Assembly (NCBI GenBank): GCA_964017155.1
Contig: OZ024864.1
Span: 28,731,134-28,795,133 of the forward strand
From: Oasisia sp. SBJ-2009
Lineage: Eukaryota > Annelida > Polychaeta > Sabellida > Siboglinidae
DNA: 64,000 bases
Direction of reading: 5' to 3'
The notes beneath the pieces were generated by a model. That model saw only the letters and a list, made by a program, of their open reading frames with translations. It was not told the origin of the DNA and did no database searches. Numbering within the stretch: position 1 is the stretch's first letter; each line of letters begins with the position of its first letter. The translations under genes were made by a program, and so were the position numbers. Of the stretch, positions 25,934 through 38,431 are shown one piece after another.

Positions 25934-28072
25934 ACGCGTGCATGATGCTCGTGGTACTTGGTTTACCACTGCCTTCTATTCACGCGTGCATGAAGATTGT
26001 GGTACATCGTTTGCCACTGTCTTCTATTCACGCGAGCATGATGCTCGTGGTACATCGTTTGCCACTGTCTTCTATTCACGCGTGCGTGATGCTCGTGGTA
26101 AAAGGTTTGCCACTGCCTTCTGTTCACGCATGCATGAAGCTCGTGGTACATGGTTTGCCACTGCCTTCTATTAACGCGTGCATGATGCTCGTGGTACATT
26201 GTTTGCCACTCTCTTCTATCCACGCGTGCATGATGCTCGTGGTACATTGTTTGCCACTGTCTTCTATTCACGCGTGCATGATGCTCGTGGTACATTGTAT
26301 GCCACTGCCTTCTATTCACGCATGCATGATGCTTGTGGTACATTGTTTGCCACTGCCTTCTATTAACGCGTGCATGATGCTCGTGGTACATGGTTTGCCA
26401 CTGTCGTCTACTCACCCGTGCGTGATGCTCGTGGTACATTGTTTGCCTCTGTCTTCTTTTCACGCGTGCATGATGCTCGTGGTACATTGTTTGCCACTGC
26501 CTTCTATTCAAGCGTGCATGATGCTAGTCGTACATGGTTTGCCACTGCCTTCTATTCCCGCGTGCATGAAGCTAGTGGTACATTGTTTGCCGCTGTCTTC
26601 TATTCACGCGAGCATGATGCTCGTGGTACATTGTTTGCCACTGCCTTCTATTCACGCGTGCCTGATGCTCGTGGTACATGGATTACCACTGCCTTCTATT
26701 CACGCGTGCAAGAAGCTCGTGGTACATGGTTTGCCACTGCCTTCTATCCACGCGTGCATAATGCTCGTGGTACATGGATTGCCACTGTCTTCTATTCACA
26801 CGTGCATGATGCTCGTGGTACATGGTTTGCCACTGTCTTCTATTCATGCGTGCATGAAGCTAGTGGTACATTGTTTGTAACTGTGTTCTATTCACGCGAG
26901 CATGATGCTCGTGGTACATTGTTTGCCACTGCCTTCTATTCACGCGTGAATGATGCTCGTGGTACATGGTTTGCCACTGTCTTCTATTCACGCGTGCATG
27001 ATGCTAGTGGCACATGGTTTGCCATTGTCTTCTGTTCACCCGTGCTTGATGCTCGTGGTACATGGCTTGCCACTGCCTTCTATCCACGCGTCCATGATCC
27101 TAGTGGTACATTGTTTGACACTGCCTTCTATTCACACGTGCATGATGCTCGTGGTACATGGTTTGCCACTGTCTTCTATTCATGCGTGCATGAAGCTAGT
27201 GGTACATTGTTTGTAACTGTCTTCTATTCACGCGAGCATGATGCTCGTGGTACATTGTTTGCCACTGCCTTCTATTCACGCGTGCATGATGCTCGTGGTA
27301 CATGGTTTACCACTGCCTTTTATTCACGCGTGCATGAAGCTCGTGGTACATGGTTTGCCACTGCCTTCTATCCACGCGTGCATAATGCTCGTGGTACATG
27401 GTTTGCCACTGCCTTCTATCCACGCGTGCATGATGCTCGTGGTACATGGCTTGCCACTGCCTTCTATCCACGCATGCGTGATGCTCGTGGTACATGGTTT
27501 GCCACTGCCTTCTATTCACGCGTGCATGATGCTCGTGGTACATGGTTTGCCACTGCCTTCTAGTCAGGCGTGCATGATGCTCGTGGTACATTGTTTGCCA
27601 CTGCCTTCTATTCACGCGTGCATAATGCTCGTGGTACATTGTTTGCCACTGCCTTCCATTCACGCGTGCATGAAGCTAGTGGTACATGGTTTGCCACTGT
27701 CTTCTATTCACGCGTGCATGAAGCTAATGGTACATTGTTTGCCGCTGTCTTCTATTCACGCGAGCATGATGCTCGTGGTACATTGTTTGCCACTGCCTTC
27801 TATTCACGCGTGCCTGATGCTCGTGGTACATGGATTACCACTGCCTTCTATTCACACGTGCAAGAAGTTCGTGGTACATGGTTTGCCACTGCCTTCTATC
27901 CACGCGTGCATGGTGCTCGTGGTACATGGTTTGCCATTGTCTTCTGTTCACCCGTGCATGATGCTTGTGGTACATGGCTTCCCACTGCCTTCAATGCACG
28001 CGTCCATGATCCTAGTGGTACATGGTTTGCCACTGCGTTCTATCCAGGCGTGCATGATGCTCGTGGTACATG

Positions 28073-28673
28073 GTTTGCCACTGCCTTCTATTCACGCGTG
28101 CATGATGCTCGTGGTACATGGTTTGCCACTGTCTTCTATTCACGCGTACATGAAGCTAGTGGTACATTGTTTGCCACTGTCTTCTATTTACGCGAGCATG
28201 ATGCTCTTGGTACATTGTTTGCTCTGCCTTTTATTCACGCGTGCATGATGCTCGTGGTACTTGGTTTACCACTGCCTTCTATTCACGCTTGCTTGAAGAT
28301 TGTGGTACATCGTTTGCCACTGTCTTCTATTCACGCGAGCATGATGCTCGTGGTACATCGTTTGCCACTGTCTTCTATTCACGCGTGCGTGATGGTCGTG
28401 GTAAAAGGTTTGCCACTGCCTTCTGTTCACGCATGCCTGAAGCTCGTGGTACATGGTTTGCCACTGCCTTCTATTAACGCGTGCATGATGCTCGTGGTAC
28501 ATTGTTTGCCACTCTCTTCTATCCACGCGTGCATGATGCTCGCGGTACATTGTTTGCCACTGTCTTCTATTCACGCGTGCATGCTGCTCGTGGTACATTG
28601 TATGCCACTGCCTTCTATTCACGCATGCATGATGCTTGTGGTACATGGTTTGCCACTGCCATCTATTCAAGCG
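28073..28673 (+). repeat. Left-domain monomers resembling 10.5-11.1 kb
   Basis: This segment runs through a 47-bp monomer (28,221-28,236), the gtaaaagg monomer and one tattaacgcg monomer, like B block 10.5-11.0 kb. It is more diverged than other copies: cgcttgcttgaag (28,267), gatggtcgtgg (28,392), gcatgcctgaag (28,432), gctcgcggtac (28,538). The excess of private substitutions suggests it has been homogenised less recently. Confidence 0.65.
28221..28236 (+). repeat. 47-bp monomer, type gctctgcc (5)
   Basis: In the more diverged segment after the 3,738-bp tandem. No 43-bp partner lies upstream, as at 20,458. Confidence 0.95.
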
Positions 28674-31440
28674 TGCATTATGCTAGTCGTACATGGTTTG
28701 CCACTGCCTTCTATTCCCGCGTGCATGAAGCTAGTGGTACATGGTTTGCCACTGCCTACTATTCACGAGTCCATGATGCTAGTGGTACATGGTTTGCCAA
28801 TGCATTCTATTCACGCATGCATGATGCTCGTGGTACATGGTTTGCCACTGTCTTCTATTCAGGCGTGCATGTTGCTAGTGGCACATGGTTTGCCATTGTC
28901 TTCTGTTCACCCGTGCTTGATACTCGTGGTACATGGCTTGCCACTGCCTTCTATCCACGCGTCCATAATCCTAGTGGTACATTGTTTGCCACTGCCTTCT
29001 ATTCACGCGTCCATGATGCTCGTGGTACATTGTTTGCCACTGTCTTCTATTCACACGTGCATGATGCTCGTGGTACATGGTTTGCCACTGTCTTCTATTC
29101 ATGCGTGCATGAAGCTAGTGGTACATTGTTTGACACTGTCTTCTATTCACGCGAGCATGATGCTCGTGGTACATTGTTTGCCACTGCCTTCTATTCACGC
29201 GTGCATGATGCTCGTGGTACATGTTTTACCACTGCCTTCTATTCACGCGTGCATGAAGCTCGTGGTACATGGTTTGCCACTGCCTTCTATCCACGCGTGC
29301 ATAATGCTCGTGGTACATGGTTTGCCACTGCCTTCTATCCACGCGTGCATAATGCTCGTGGTACATGGCTTGCCACTGCCTTCTATCCACGCGTGCATGA
29401 TGCTCGTGGTACATGGTTTGCCACTGCCTTCTATTCACGCGTGCATGATGCTCGTGGTACATGGTTTCCCACTGCCTTCTAGTCAGGCGTGCATGATGCT
29501 CGTGGTACATTGGTTGCCACTGCCTTCTATTCAGGCGTGCATGATGCTAGTGGCACATGGTTTGCCATTGTCTTCTGTTCACCCGTGCTTGATGCTCGTG
29601 GTACATGGCTTGCCACTGCCTTCTATTCACACGTGCATGATGCTCGTGGTACATGGTTTGCCACTGTCTTCTATTCATGCGTGCATGAAGCTAGTGGTAC
29701 ATTGTTTGTAACTGTCTTCTATTCACGCGAGCATGATGCTCGTGGTACATTGTTTGCCACTGCCTTCTATTCACGCGTGCATGAAGCTCGTGGTACATGG
29801 TTTGCCACTGCCTTCTATCCACGCGTGCATAATGCTCGTGGTACATGGTTTGCCACTGCCTTCTATCCACGCGTGCATGATGCTCGTGGTACATGGCTTG
29901 CCACTGCCTTCTATCCACGCGTGCATGATGCTCGTGGTACATGGTTTCCCACTGCCTTCTAGTCAGGCGTGCATGATGCTCGTGGTAAATTGGTTGCCAC
30001 TGCCTTCTATTCACGCGTGCATAATGCTCGTGGTATATTGTTTGCCACTGCCTTCTATTCACGCGAGCATGAAGCTAGTGGTACATGGTTTGCCACTGTC
30101 TTCTATTCACGCGTGCATGAAGCTAGTGGTACATTGTTTGCCGCTGTCTTCTATTCACGCGAGCATGATGCTCGTGGTACATTGTTTGCCACTGCCTTCT
30201 ATTCACGCGTGCCTGATGCTCGTGGTACATGGATTACCACTGCCTTCTATTCACGCGTGCAAGAAGCTCGTGGTACATGGTTTGCCACTGCTTTCTATCC
30301 ACGCGTGCATAATGCTCGTGGTACATGGATTGCCACTGTCTTCTATTCACGCGAGCATGATGCTCGTGGTACATTGTTTGCCACTGCCTTCTATTCACGC
30401 GTGAATGATGCTCGTGGTACATGGTTTGCCACTGTCTTCTATTCACGCGTGTATGATGCTCGTAGTACATCGTTTGCCACTGCCTTTTATTCACGCGTGC
30501 ATGATGCTAGTGGCACATGGTTTGCCATTGTCTTCTGTTCACCCGTGCTTGATGCTCGTGGTACATGGCTTGCCACTGCCTTCTATCCACGCGTCCATGA
30601 TCCTAGTGGTACATTGTTTGCCACTGCCTTCTATTCACACGTGCATGATGCTCGTGGTACATGGTTTGCCACTGTCTTCTATTCATGCGAGCATGAAGCT
30701 AGTGGTAAATTGTTTGTAACTGTCTTCTATTCACGCGAGCATGATGCTCGTGGTACATTGTTTGCCACTGCCTTCTATTCACGCGTGCATGATGCTCGTG
30801 GTACATGGTTTACCACTGCCTTCTATTCACGCGTGCATGAAGCTCGTGGTACATGGTTTGCCACTGCCTTCTATCCACGCGTGCATAATGCTCGTGGTAC
30901 ATGGTTTGCCACTGCCTTCTATCCACGCGTGCATGATGCTCGTGGTACATGGCTTGCCACTGCCTTCTATCCACGCGTGCGTGATGCTCGTGGTACATGG
31001 TTTGCCACTGCCTTCTATTCACGCGTGCATGATGCTCGTGGTACATGGTTTGCCACTGCCTTCTAGTCAGGCGTGCATGATGCCCGTGGTACATTGTTTG
31101 CCACTGCCTTCTATTCACGCGTGCATAATGCTCGTGGTACATTGTTTGCCACTGCCTTCCATTCACGCGTGCATGAAGCTAGTGGTACATGGTTTGCCAC
31201 TGTCTTCTATTCACGCGTGCATGAAGCTAGTGGTACATTGTTTGCCGCTGTCTTCTATTCACGCGAGCATGATGCTCGTGGTACATTGTTTGCCACTGCC
31301 TTCTATTCACGCGTGCCTGATGCTCGTGGTACATGGATTACCACTCCCTTCTATTCACGCGTGCAAGAAGCTCGTGGTACATAGTTTGCCACTGCCTTCT
31401 ATCCACGCGTGCATAATGCTCGTGGTACATGGATTGCCAC
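28674..31440 (+). repeat. A-right segment, partial copy 3
   Basis: It matches 5.04-6.25 kb at offset 23,689, then offset 23,641 after loss of one monomer near 29.9 kb, and 7.19 kb onward at offset 23,881. It has the attggttgcc marker after the landmark at about 29,480 and the gtaaattgg marker at about 29,985. Private changes include acatagtttgcc near 31,380 and gatgcccgtgg near 31,080. Confidence 0.7.
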
Positions 31441-33180
31441 TGCCTTCCATCCACGCGTGCATGATGCTCGTTGTACATGGCTTGCCACTGCCTTCTATTC
31501 ACGCCTGCATGATGCTCGTGGTACATGGTTTGCCACTGCCTTCCATTCACGCGTGTATGATGTTCGTGGTACATGGTTTGCCACTGCCTTCTATCCACGC
31601 GTGCATGATGCTCGTGGTACATGGTTTGCCATTGTCTTCTGTTCACCCGTGCATGATGCTTGTGGTACATGGCTTGCCACTGCCTTCAATGCACGCGTCC
31701 ATGATCCTAGTGGTACATGGTTTGCCACTGCGTTCTATCCAGGCGTGCATGATGCTCGTGGTACATGGTTTGCCAACGCCTTCTATTCACGCGTGCATGA
31801 TGCTCGTGCTACATGGTTTGCCACTGTCTTCTATTCACGCGTACATGAAGCTAGTAGTACATTGTTTGCCACTGTCTTCTATTCACGCGAGCATGATGCT
31901 CTCGGTACATTGTTTGCTCTCCCTTTTATTCACGCGTGCATGATGCTCGTGGTACTTGGTTTACCACTGCCTTCTATTCACGCGTGCATGAAGATGTTGG
32001 TACATCGTTTGCCACTGTCTTCTATTCACGCGAGCATGATGCTCGTGGTACATCGTTTGCCACTGTCTTCTATTCACGCGTGCGTGATGCTCGTGGTAAA
32101 AGGTTTGCCACTGCCTTCTGTTCACGCATGCATGAAGCTCGTGGTACATGGTTTGCCACTGCCTTCTATTAACGCGTGCATGATGCTCGTGGTACATTGT
32201 TTGCCACTCTCTTCTATCCACGCGTGCATGATGCTCGTGGTACATTGTTTGCCAGTGTCTTCTATTCACGCGTGCATGATGCTCGTGGTACATTGTATGC
32301 CACTGCCTTCTATTCACGCATGCATGATGCTTGTGGTACATTGTTTGCCACTGCCTTCTATTAACGCGTGCATGATGCTCGTGGTACATGGTTTGTCACT
32401 GTCGTCTACTCACGCGTGCGTGATGCTCGTGGTACATTGTTTGCCTCTGTCTTCTTTTCACGCGTGCATGATGCTCGTGGTACATTGTTTGCCACTGCCT
32501 TCTATTCAAGCGTGCATGATGCTAGTCGTACATGGTTTGCCACTGCCTTCTATTCCCGCATGCATGAAGCTAGTGGTACATGGTTTGCCACTGCCTACTA
32601 TTCACGAGTCCATGATGCTAGTGGTACATGGTTTGCCAATGCCTTCTATTCACGCATGCATGATGCTCTTGGTACATGGTTTGCCACTGTCTTCTATTCA
32701 CGCGTGCATGAAGCTAGTGGCACATGGTTTGCCATTGTCTTCTGTTCACCCGTGCTTGATGCTCGTGGTACATGGCTTGCCACTGCCTTCTATCCACGCG
32801 TCCATGATCCTAGTGGTACATTGTTTGCCACTGCCTTCTATTCACGCCTCCATGATGCTCGTGGTATATTGTTTGCCACTGTCTTCTATTCACACGTGCA
32901 TGATGCTCGTGGTACATGGTTTGCCACTGTCTTCTATTCATGCGTGCATGAAGCTAGTGGTACATTGTTTGTAACTGTCTTCTATTCACGCGAGCATGAT
33001 GCTCGTGGTACATTGTTTGCCACTGCCTTCTATTCACGCGTGCACGATGCTCGTGGTACATTGTTTGCCACTCTCTTCTATCCACGCTTGCATGATGCTC
33101 GTTGTACTTTCTTTGCCACTGTCTTCTATTCAAGCGTGCATGATGCTAGTCGTACATGGTTTGCCACTGCCTTCTATTCC
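31441..33180 (+). repeat. Partial left-domain HOR (third locus)
   Basis: It resembles 1.1-2.1 kb and then 4072-4900 at offset 28,104, with a 47-bp monomer at 31,916-31,931. Three monomers around 32.0-32.1 kb (gatgttggtac, then acatcg and gtaaaagg types) match the B block rather than the HOR, so this copy is a mosaic of the two left-domain block types. Confidence 0.68.
31916..31931 (+). repeat. 47-bp monomer, type gctctccc (6)
   Basis: Marker of the partial HOR at the third locus. Confidence 0.95.
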
Positions 33181-36100
33181 CGCGTGCATGAAGCTAGTGG
33201 TACATGGTTTGCCACTGCCTACTATTCACGAGTCCATGATGCTAGTGGTACATGGTTTGCCAATGCCTTCTATTCACGCATGCATGATGCTCGTGATACA
33301 TGGTTTGCCACTGTCTTCTATTCAGGCGTGCATGATGCTAGTGGCACATGGTTTGCCATTGTCTTCTGCTCACCCGTGCTTGATACTCGTGGTACATGGC
33401 TTGCCACTGCCTTCTATCCACGCGTCCATGATCCTAGTGGTACATTGTTTGCCACTGCCTTCTATTCACGCGTCCATGATGCTCGTGGTACATTGTTTGC
33501 CACTGTCTTCTATTCACACGTGCATGATGCTCGTGGTACATGGTTTGCCACTGTCTTCTATTCATGCGTGCATGAAGCTAGTGGAACATTGTGTGTAACT
33601 GTCTTCTATTCACGCGAGCATGATGCTCGTGGTACATTGTTTGCCACTGCCTTCTATTCACGCGTGCATGATGCTCGTGGTACATGGTTTACCACTGCCT
33701 TCTATTCACGCGTGCATGAAGCTAGTGGTACATGGTTTGCCACTGCCTACTATTCACGAGTCCATGATGCTAGTGGTACATGGTTTGCCAATGCCTTCTA
33801 TTCACGCATGCATGATGCTCGTGATACATGGTTTGCCACTGTTTTCTATTCAGGCGTGCATGATGCTAGTGGCACATGGTTTGCCATTGTCTTCTGTTCA
33901 CCCGTGCTTGATACTCGTGGTACATGGCTTGCCACTGCCTTCTATCCACGCGTCCATGATCCTAGTGGTACATTGTTTGCCACTGCCTTCTATTCACGCG
34001 TCCATGATGCTCGTGGTACATGGTTTGCCACTGCCTTCTATCCACGCGTGCATAATGCTCGTGGTACATGGTTTGCCACTGCCTTCTATCCACGCGTGCA
34101 TGATGCTCGTGGTACATGGCTTGCCACTGCCTTCTATCCACGCGTGCATGATGCTCTTGGTACATGGTTTGCCACTGCCTTCTATTCACGCGTGCATGAT
34201 GCTCGTGGTACATGGTTTCCCACTGCCTTCTAGTCAGGCGTGCATGATGCTCGTGGTACAATGGTTGCGACTGCCTTCTATTCAGGCGTGCATGATGCTA
34301 GTGGCACATGGTTTGCCATTGTCTTCTGTTCACCCGTGCTTGATGCTCGTGGTACATGGCTTGCCACTGCCTTCTATTCACACGTGCATGATGCTCGTGG
34401 TACATGGTTTGCCACTGTCTTCTATTCATGCGTGCATGAAGCTAGTGGTACATTGTTTGTAACTGTCTTCTATTCACGCGAGCATGATGCTCGTGGTACA
34501 TTGTTTGCCACTGCCTTCTATTCACGCGTGCATGAAGCTCGTGGTACATGGTTTGCCACTGCCTTCTATCCACGCGTGCATAATGCTCGTGGTACAGGGT
34601 TTGCCACTGCCTTCTATCCACGCGTGCATGATGCTCGTGGTACATGGCTTGCCACTGCCTTCTATCCACGCGTGCATGATGCTCGTGGTACATGGTTTGC
34701 CACTGCCTTCTATTCACGCGTGCATGATGCTCGTGGTACATGGTTTCCCACTGCCTTCTAGTCAGGCGTGCATGATGCTCGTGGTAAATTGGTTGCCACT
34801 GCCTTCTATTCACGCGTGCATAATGCTCGTGGTATATTGTTTGCCACTGCCTTCTATTCACGCGAGCATGAAGCTAGTGGTACATGGTTTGCCACTGTCT
34901 TCTATTCACGCGTGCATGAAGCTAGTGGTACATTGTTTGCCGCTGTCTTCTATTCACGCGAGCATGATGCTCGTGGTACATTGTTTGCCACTGCCTTCTA
35001 TTCACGCGTGCCTGATGCTCGTGGTACATGGATTACCACTGCCTTCTATTCGCGCGTGCAAGAAGCTCGTGGTACATGGTTTGCCACTGCTTTCTATCCA
35101 CGCGTGCATAATGCTCGTGGTACATGGATTGCCACTGTCTTCTATTCACACGTGCATGATGCTCGTGGTACATGGTTTGCCACTGTCTTCTATTCATGCG
35201 TGCATGAAGCTAGTGGTACATTGTTTGTAACTGTCTTCTATTCACGCGAGCATGATGCTCGTGGTACATTGTTTGCCACTGCCTTCTATTCACGCGTGAA
35301 TGATGCTCGTGGTACATGGTTTGCCACTGTCTTCTATTCACGCGTGCATGATGCTCGTGGTACATGGTTTACCACTGCCTTCTATTCACGCGTGCATGAA
35401 GCTCGTGGTACATGGTTTGCCACTGCCTTCTATCCACGCGTGCATAATGCTCGTGGTACATGGTTTGCCACTGCCTTCTATCCACGCGTGCATGATGCTC
35501 GTGGTACATGGCTTGCCACTGCCTTCTATCCACGCGTGCGTGATGCTCGTGGTACATGGTTTGCCACTGCCTTCTATTCACGCGTGAATGATGCTCGTGG
35601 TACATGATTTGCCACTGCCTTCTAGTCAGGCGTGCATGATGCTCGTGGTACATTGTTTGCCACTGCCTTCTATTCACGCGTGCATAATGCTCGTGGTACA
35701 TTGTTTGCCACTGCCTTCCATTCACGCGTGCATGAAGCTAGTGGTACATGGTTTGCCACTGTCTTCTATTCACGCGTGCATGAAGCTAGTGGTACATTGT
35801 TTGCCGCTGTCTTTTATTCACGCGAACATGATGCTCGTGGTACATTGTTTGCCACTGCCTTCTATTCACGCGTGCCTGATGCTCGTGGTACATGGATTAC
35901 CACTGCCTTCTATTCACGCGTGCAAGAAGCTCGTGGTACATGGTTTGCCACTGCCTTCTATCCACGCGTGCATAATGCTCGTGGTACATGGATTGCCACT
36001 GCCTTCCATCAACGCGTGCATGATGCTCGTGGTACATGGCTTGCCACTGCCTTCTATTCACGCGTGCATGATGCTCGTGGTACATGGTTTGCCACTGCCT

Positions 36101-36274
36101 TCCATTCACGCGTGTATGATGTTCGTGGTACATGGTTTGCCACTGCTTTCTATCCACGCGTGCATGATGCTCGTGGTATATGGTTTGCCATTGTCTTCTG
36201 TTCACCCGTGCATGATGCTTGTGGTACATGGCTTGCCACTGCCTTCAATGCACGCGTCCATGATCCTAGTGGTA
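33181..36274 (+). repeat. A-right segment, copy 4, with internal 11-monomer duplication
   Basis: It matches copy 1 at offset 28,440 from about 5.8 kb and copy 2 at offset 16,017 up to 20,257/36,274. Segments near 33.19-33.48 and 33.72-34.01 kb repeat at 528 bp (11 monomers). This accounts for the extra seven monomers relative to copy 1, whose counterpart has also lost monomers. It shares the 192-bp deletion and the ggtatatgg monomer with copy 2. The attggttgc marker reads acaatggttgc here (about 34,259). Confidence 0.75.
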
Positions 36275-36960
36275 CATTGTTTGCCACTGCCTTCTATTCA
36301 CGCGTCCATGATGCTCGTGGTACATTGTTTGCCACTGTCTTCTATTCACACGTGCATGATGCTCGTGGTACATGGTTTGCCACTGTCTTCTATTCATGCG
36401 TGCATGAAGCTAGTGGTACATTGTTTGTAACTGTCTTCTATTCACGCGAGCATGATGCTCGTGGTACATTGTTTGCCACTGCCTTCTATTCACGCGTGCA
36501 TGATGCTCGTGGTACTTGGTTTACCACTGCCTTCTATTCACGCGTGCATGAAGCTCGTGGTACATGGTTTGCCACTGCCTTCTATCCACACGTGCATAAT
36601 GCTCGTGGTACATGGTTTGCCACTGCCTTCTATCCACGCGTGCATGATGCTCGTGGTACATAGTTTGCCACTGCCTTCTATCCACGCGTGCATGATGCTC
36701 GTGGTACATGGTTTGCCACTGCCTTCTATTCACGCGTGCATGATGCTCGTGGTACATGGTTTCCCACTGCCTTCTAGTCAGGCGTGCATGATGCTCGTGG
36801 TACATTGTTTGCCACTGCCTTCTATTCACGCGTGCATAATGCTCGTGGTACATTGTTTGCCACTGCCTTCTATTCACGCGTGCATGAAGGTAGTGGTACA
36901 TGGTTTGTCACTGTCTTCTATTCACGCGTGCATGAAGCTAGTGGTACATTGTTTGCCGCT
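36275..36960 (+). repeat. Left-domain monomers between A-right copy 4 and B block copy 4
   Basis: About 14 monomers of left-domain type. They include the cacacgtgc / tcatgcgtgc / cgcgagcatg cassette (36.35-36.45 kb), an acatagtttgcc monomer at about 36,658 and a ctagtcaggcg landmark at 36,775. They are joined in an order not seen elsewhere in the window. Confidence 0.65.
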
Positions 36961-37096
36961 GTCTTCTATTCACGCGAGCATGATGCTCGTGGTACATTGT
37001 TTGCCACTGCCTTCTATTCACGCGTGCCTGATGCTCGTGGTACATGGATTACCACTGCCTTCTATTCACGCGTGCAAGAAGCTCGTGGTACATGGT

Positions 37097-37115
37097 TTGC
37101 CATTTTATTCATGCG
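37097..37115 (+). repeat. 43-bp monomer (4)
   Basis: In B block copy 4, with the same gccattttattc allele as copies 2 and 3, which groups these three against copy 1. Confidence 0.95.
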
Positions 37116-37765
37116 TGCATGAAGCTAGTGGTACATTGTTTGTAACTGTCTTCTATTCACGCGAGCATGATGCTCGTGGTACATTGTTTGCCACTGCCTT
37201 CTATTCACGCGTGAATGATGCTCGTGGTACATGGTTTGCCACTGTCGTCTATTCACGCGTGCATGATGCTCGTAGTACATTGTTTGCCACTGCCTTCTAT
37301 TCACGCGTGCATGATGCTAGTGGCACATGGCTTACCATTGTCTTCTGTTCACCCGTGCTTGATGCTCGTGGTACATGGCTTGCCACTGCCTTCTATCCAC
37401 GCGTCCATGATCCTAGTGGTACATTGTTTGCCACTGCCTTCTATTCACACGTGCATGATGCTCGTGGTACATGGTTTGCCACTGTCTTCTATTCATGCGT
37501 GCATGAAGCTAGTGGTACATTGTTTGTAACTGTCTTCTATTCACGCGAGCATGATGCCCGTGGTACATTGTTTGCCACTGCCTTCTATTCACGCGTGCAT
37601 GATGCTCGTGGTACATGGTTTACCACTGCCTTCTATTCACGCGTGCATGAAGCTCGTGGTACATGGTTTGCCACTGTCTTCTATTCACGCGTACATGAAG
37701 CTAGTGGTACATTGTTTGCCACTGTCTTCTATTCACGCGAGCATGATGCTCTTGGTACATTGTTT

Positions 37766-37781
37766 GCTCTGCCTTTTATTC
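37766..37781 (+). repeat. 47-bp monomer, type gctctgcc (6)
   Basis: Last length-variant monomer of the window; every landmark downstream keeps an exact 48-bp phase to base 64,000. Confidence 0.95.
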
Positions 37782-38431
37782 ACGCGTGCATGATGCTCGT
37801 GGTACTTGGTTTACCACTGCCTTCTATTCACGCGTGCATGAAGATTGTGGTACATCGTTTGCCACTGTCTTCTATTCACGCGAGCATGATGCTCGTGGTA
37901 CATCGTTTGCCACTGTCTTCTATTCACGCGTGCGTGATCCTCGTGGTAAAAGGTTTGCCACTGCCTTCTGTTCACGCATGCATGAAGCTCGTGGTACATG
38001 GTTTGCCACTGCCTTCTATTAACGCGTGCATGATGCTCGTGGTACATTGTTTGCCACTCTCTTCTATCCACGCGTGCATGATGCTCGTGGTACATTGTTT
38101 GCCACTGTCTTCTATTCACGCGTGCATGATGCTCGTGGTACATTGTATGCCACTGCCTTCTATTCACGCATGCATGATGCTTGTGGTACATTGTTTGCCA
38201 CTGCCTTCTATTAACGCGTGCATGATGCTCGTGGTACATGGTTTGCCACTGTCGTCTACTCACGCGTGCGTGATGCTCGTGATACATTGTTTGCCTCTGT
38301 CTTCTTTTCACGCGTGCATGATGCTCGTGGTACATTGTTTGCCACTGCCTTCTATTCAAGCGTGCATGATGCTAGTCGTACATGGTTTGCCACTGCCTTC
38401 TATTCCCGCGTGCATGAAGCTAGTGGTACAT

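Larger units (their letters stand above)
24335..28072 (+). repeat. 3,738-bp tandem duplication, unit 2 (contains B block copy 3)
   Basis: This is the second, adjoining copy of 20,597-24,334, ending a few bases before t/c divergence at 24,346/28,084. It has its own 43-bp monomer at 25,249-25,267 and 47-bp monomer at 25,918-25,933. Private substitutions include ctcacccgtgcgtg near 26,411 and actgtgttctattc near 26,881. Confidence 0.85.
36961..38431 (+). repeat. B block, copy 4 (partial)
   Basis: It matches 9816-11,286 at offset 27,145, with the 43-bp monomer (37,097-37,115) and 47-bp monomer (37,766-37,781) again 669 bp apart. Right of 38,431 it has acatggtttgcc where B block copy 1 has acattgtttgcc. 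Private changes include gatgcccgtgg (about 37,556) and gatcctcgtgg (about 37,938). Confidence 0.8.

Noticed and set aside
24335..28072. Assembly artefact as sole explanation for the 3,738-bp tandem
   Set aside because: The two units have private substitutions and differ from each other, which simple duplication of one read would not give. It still cannot be fully excluded without reads.
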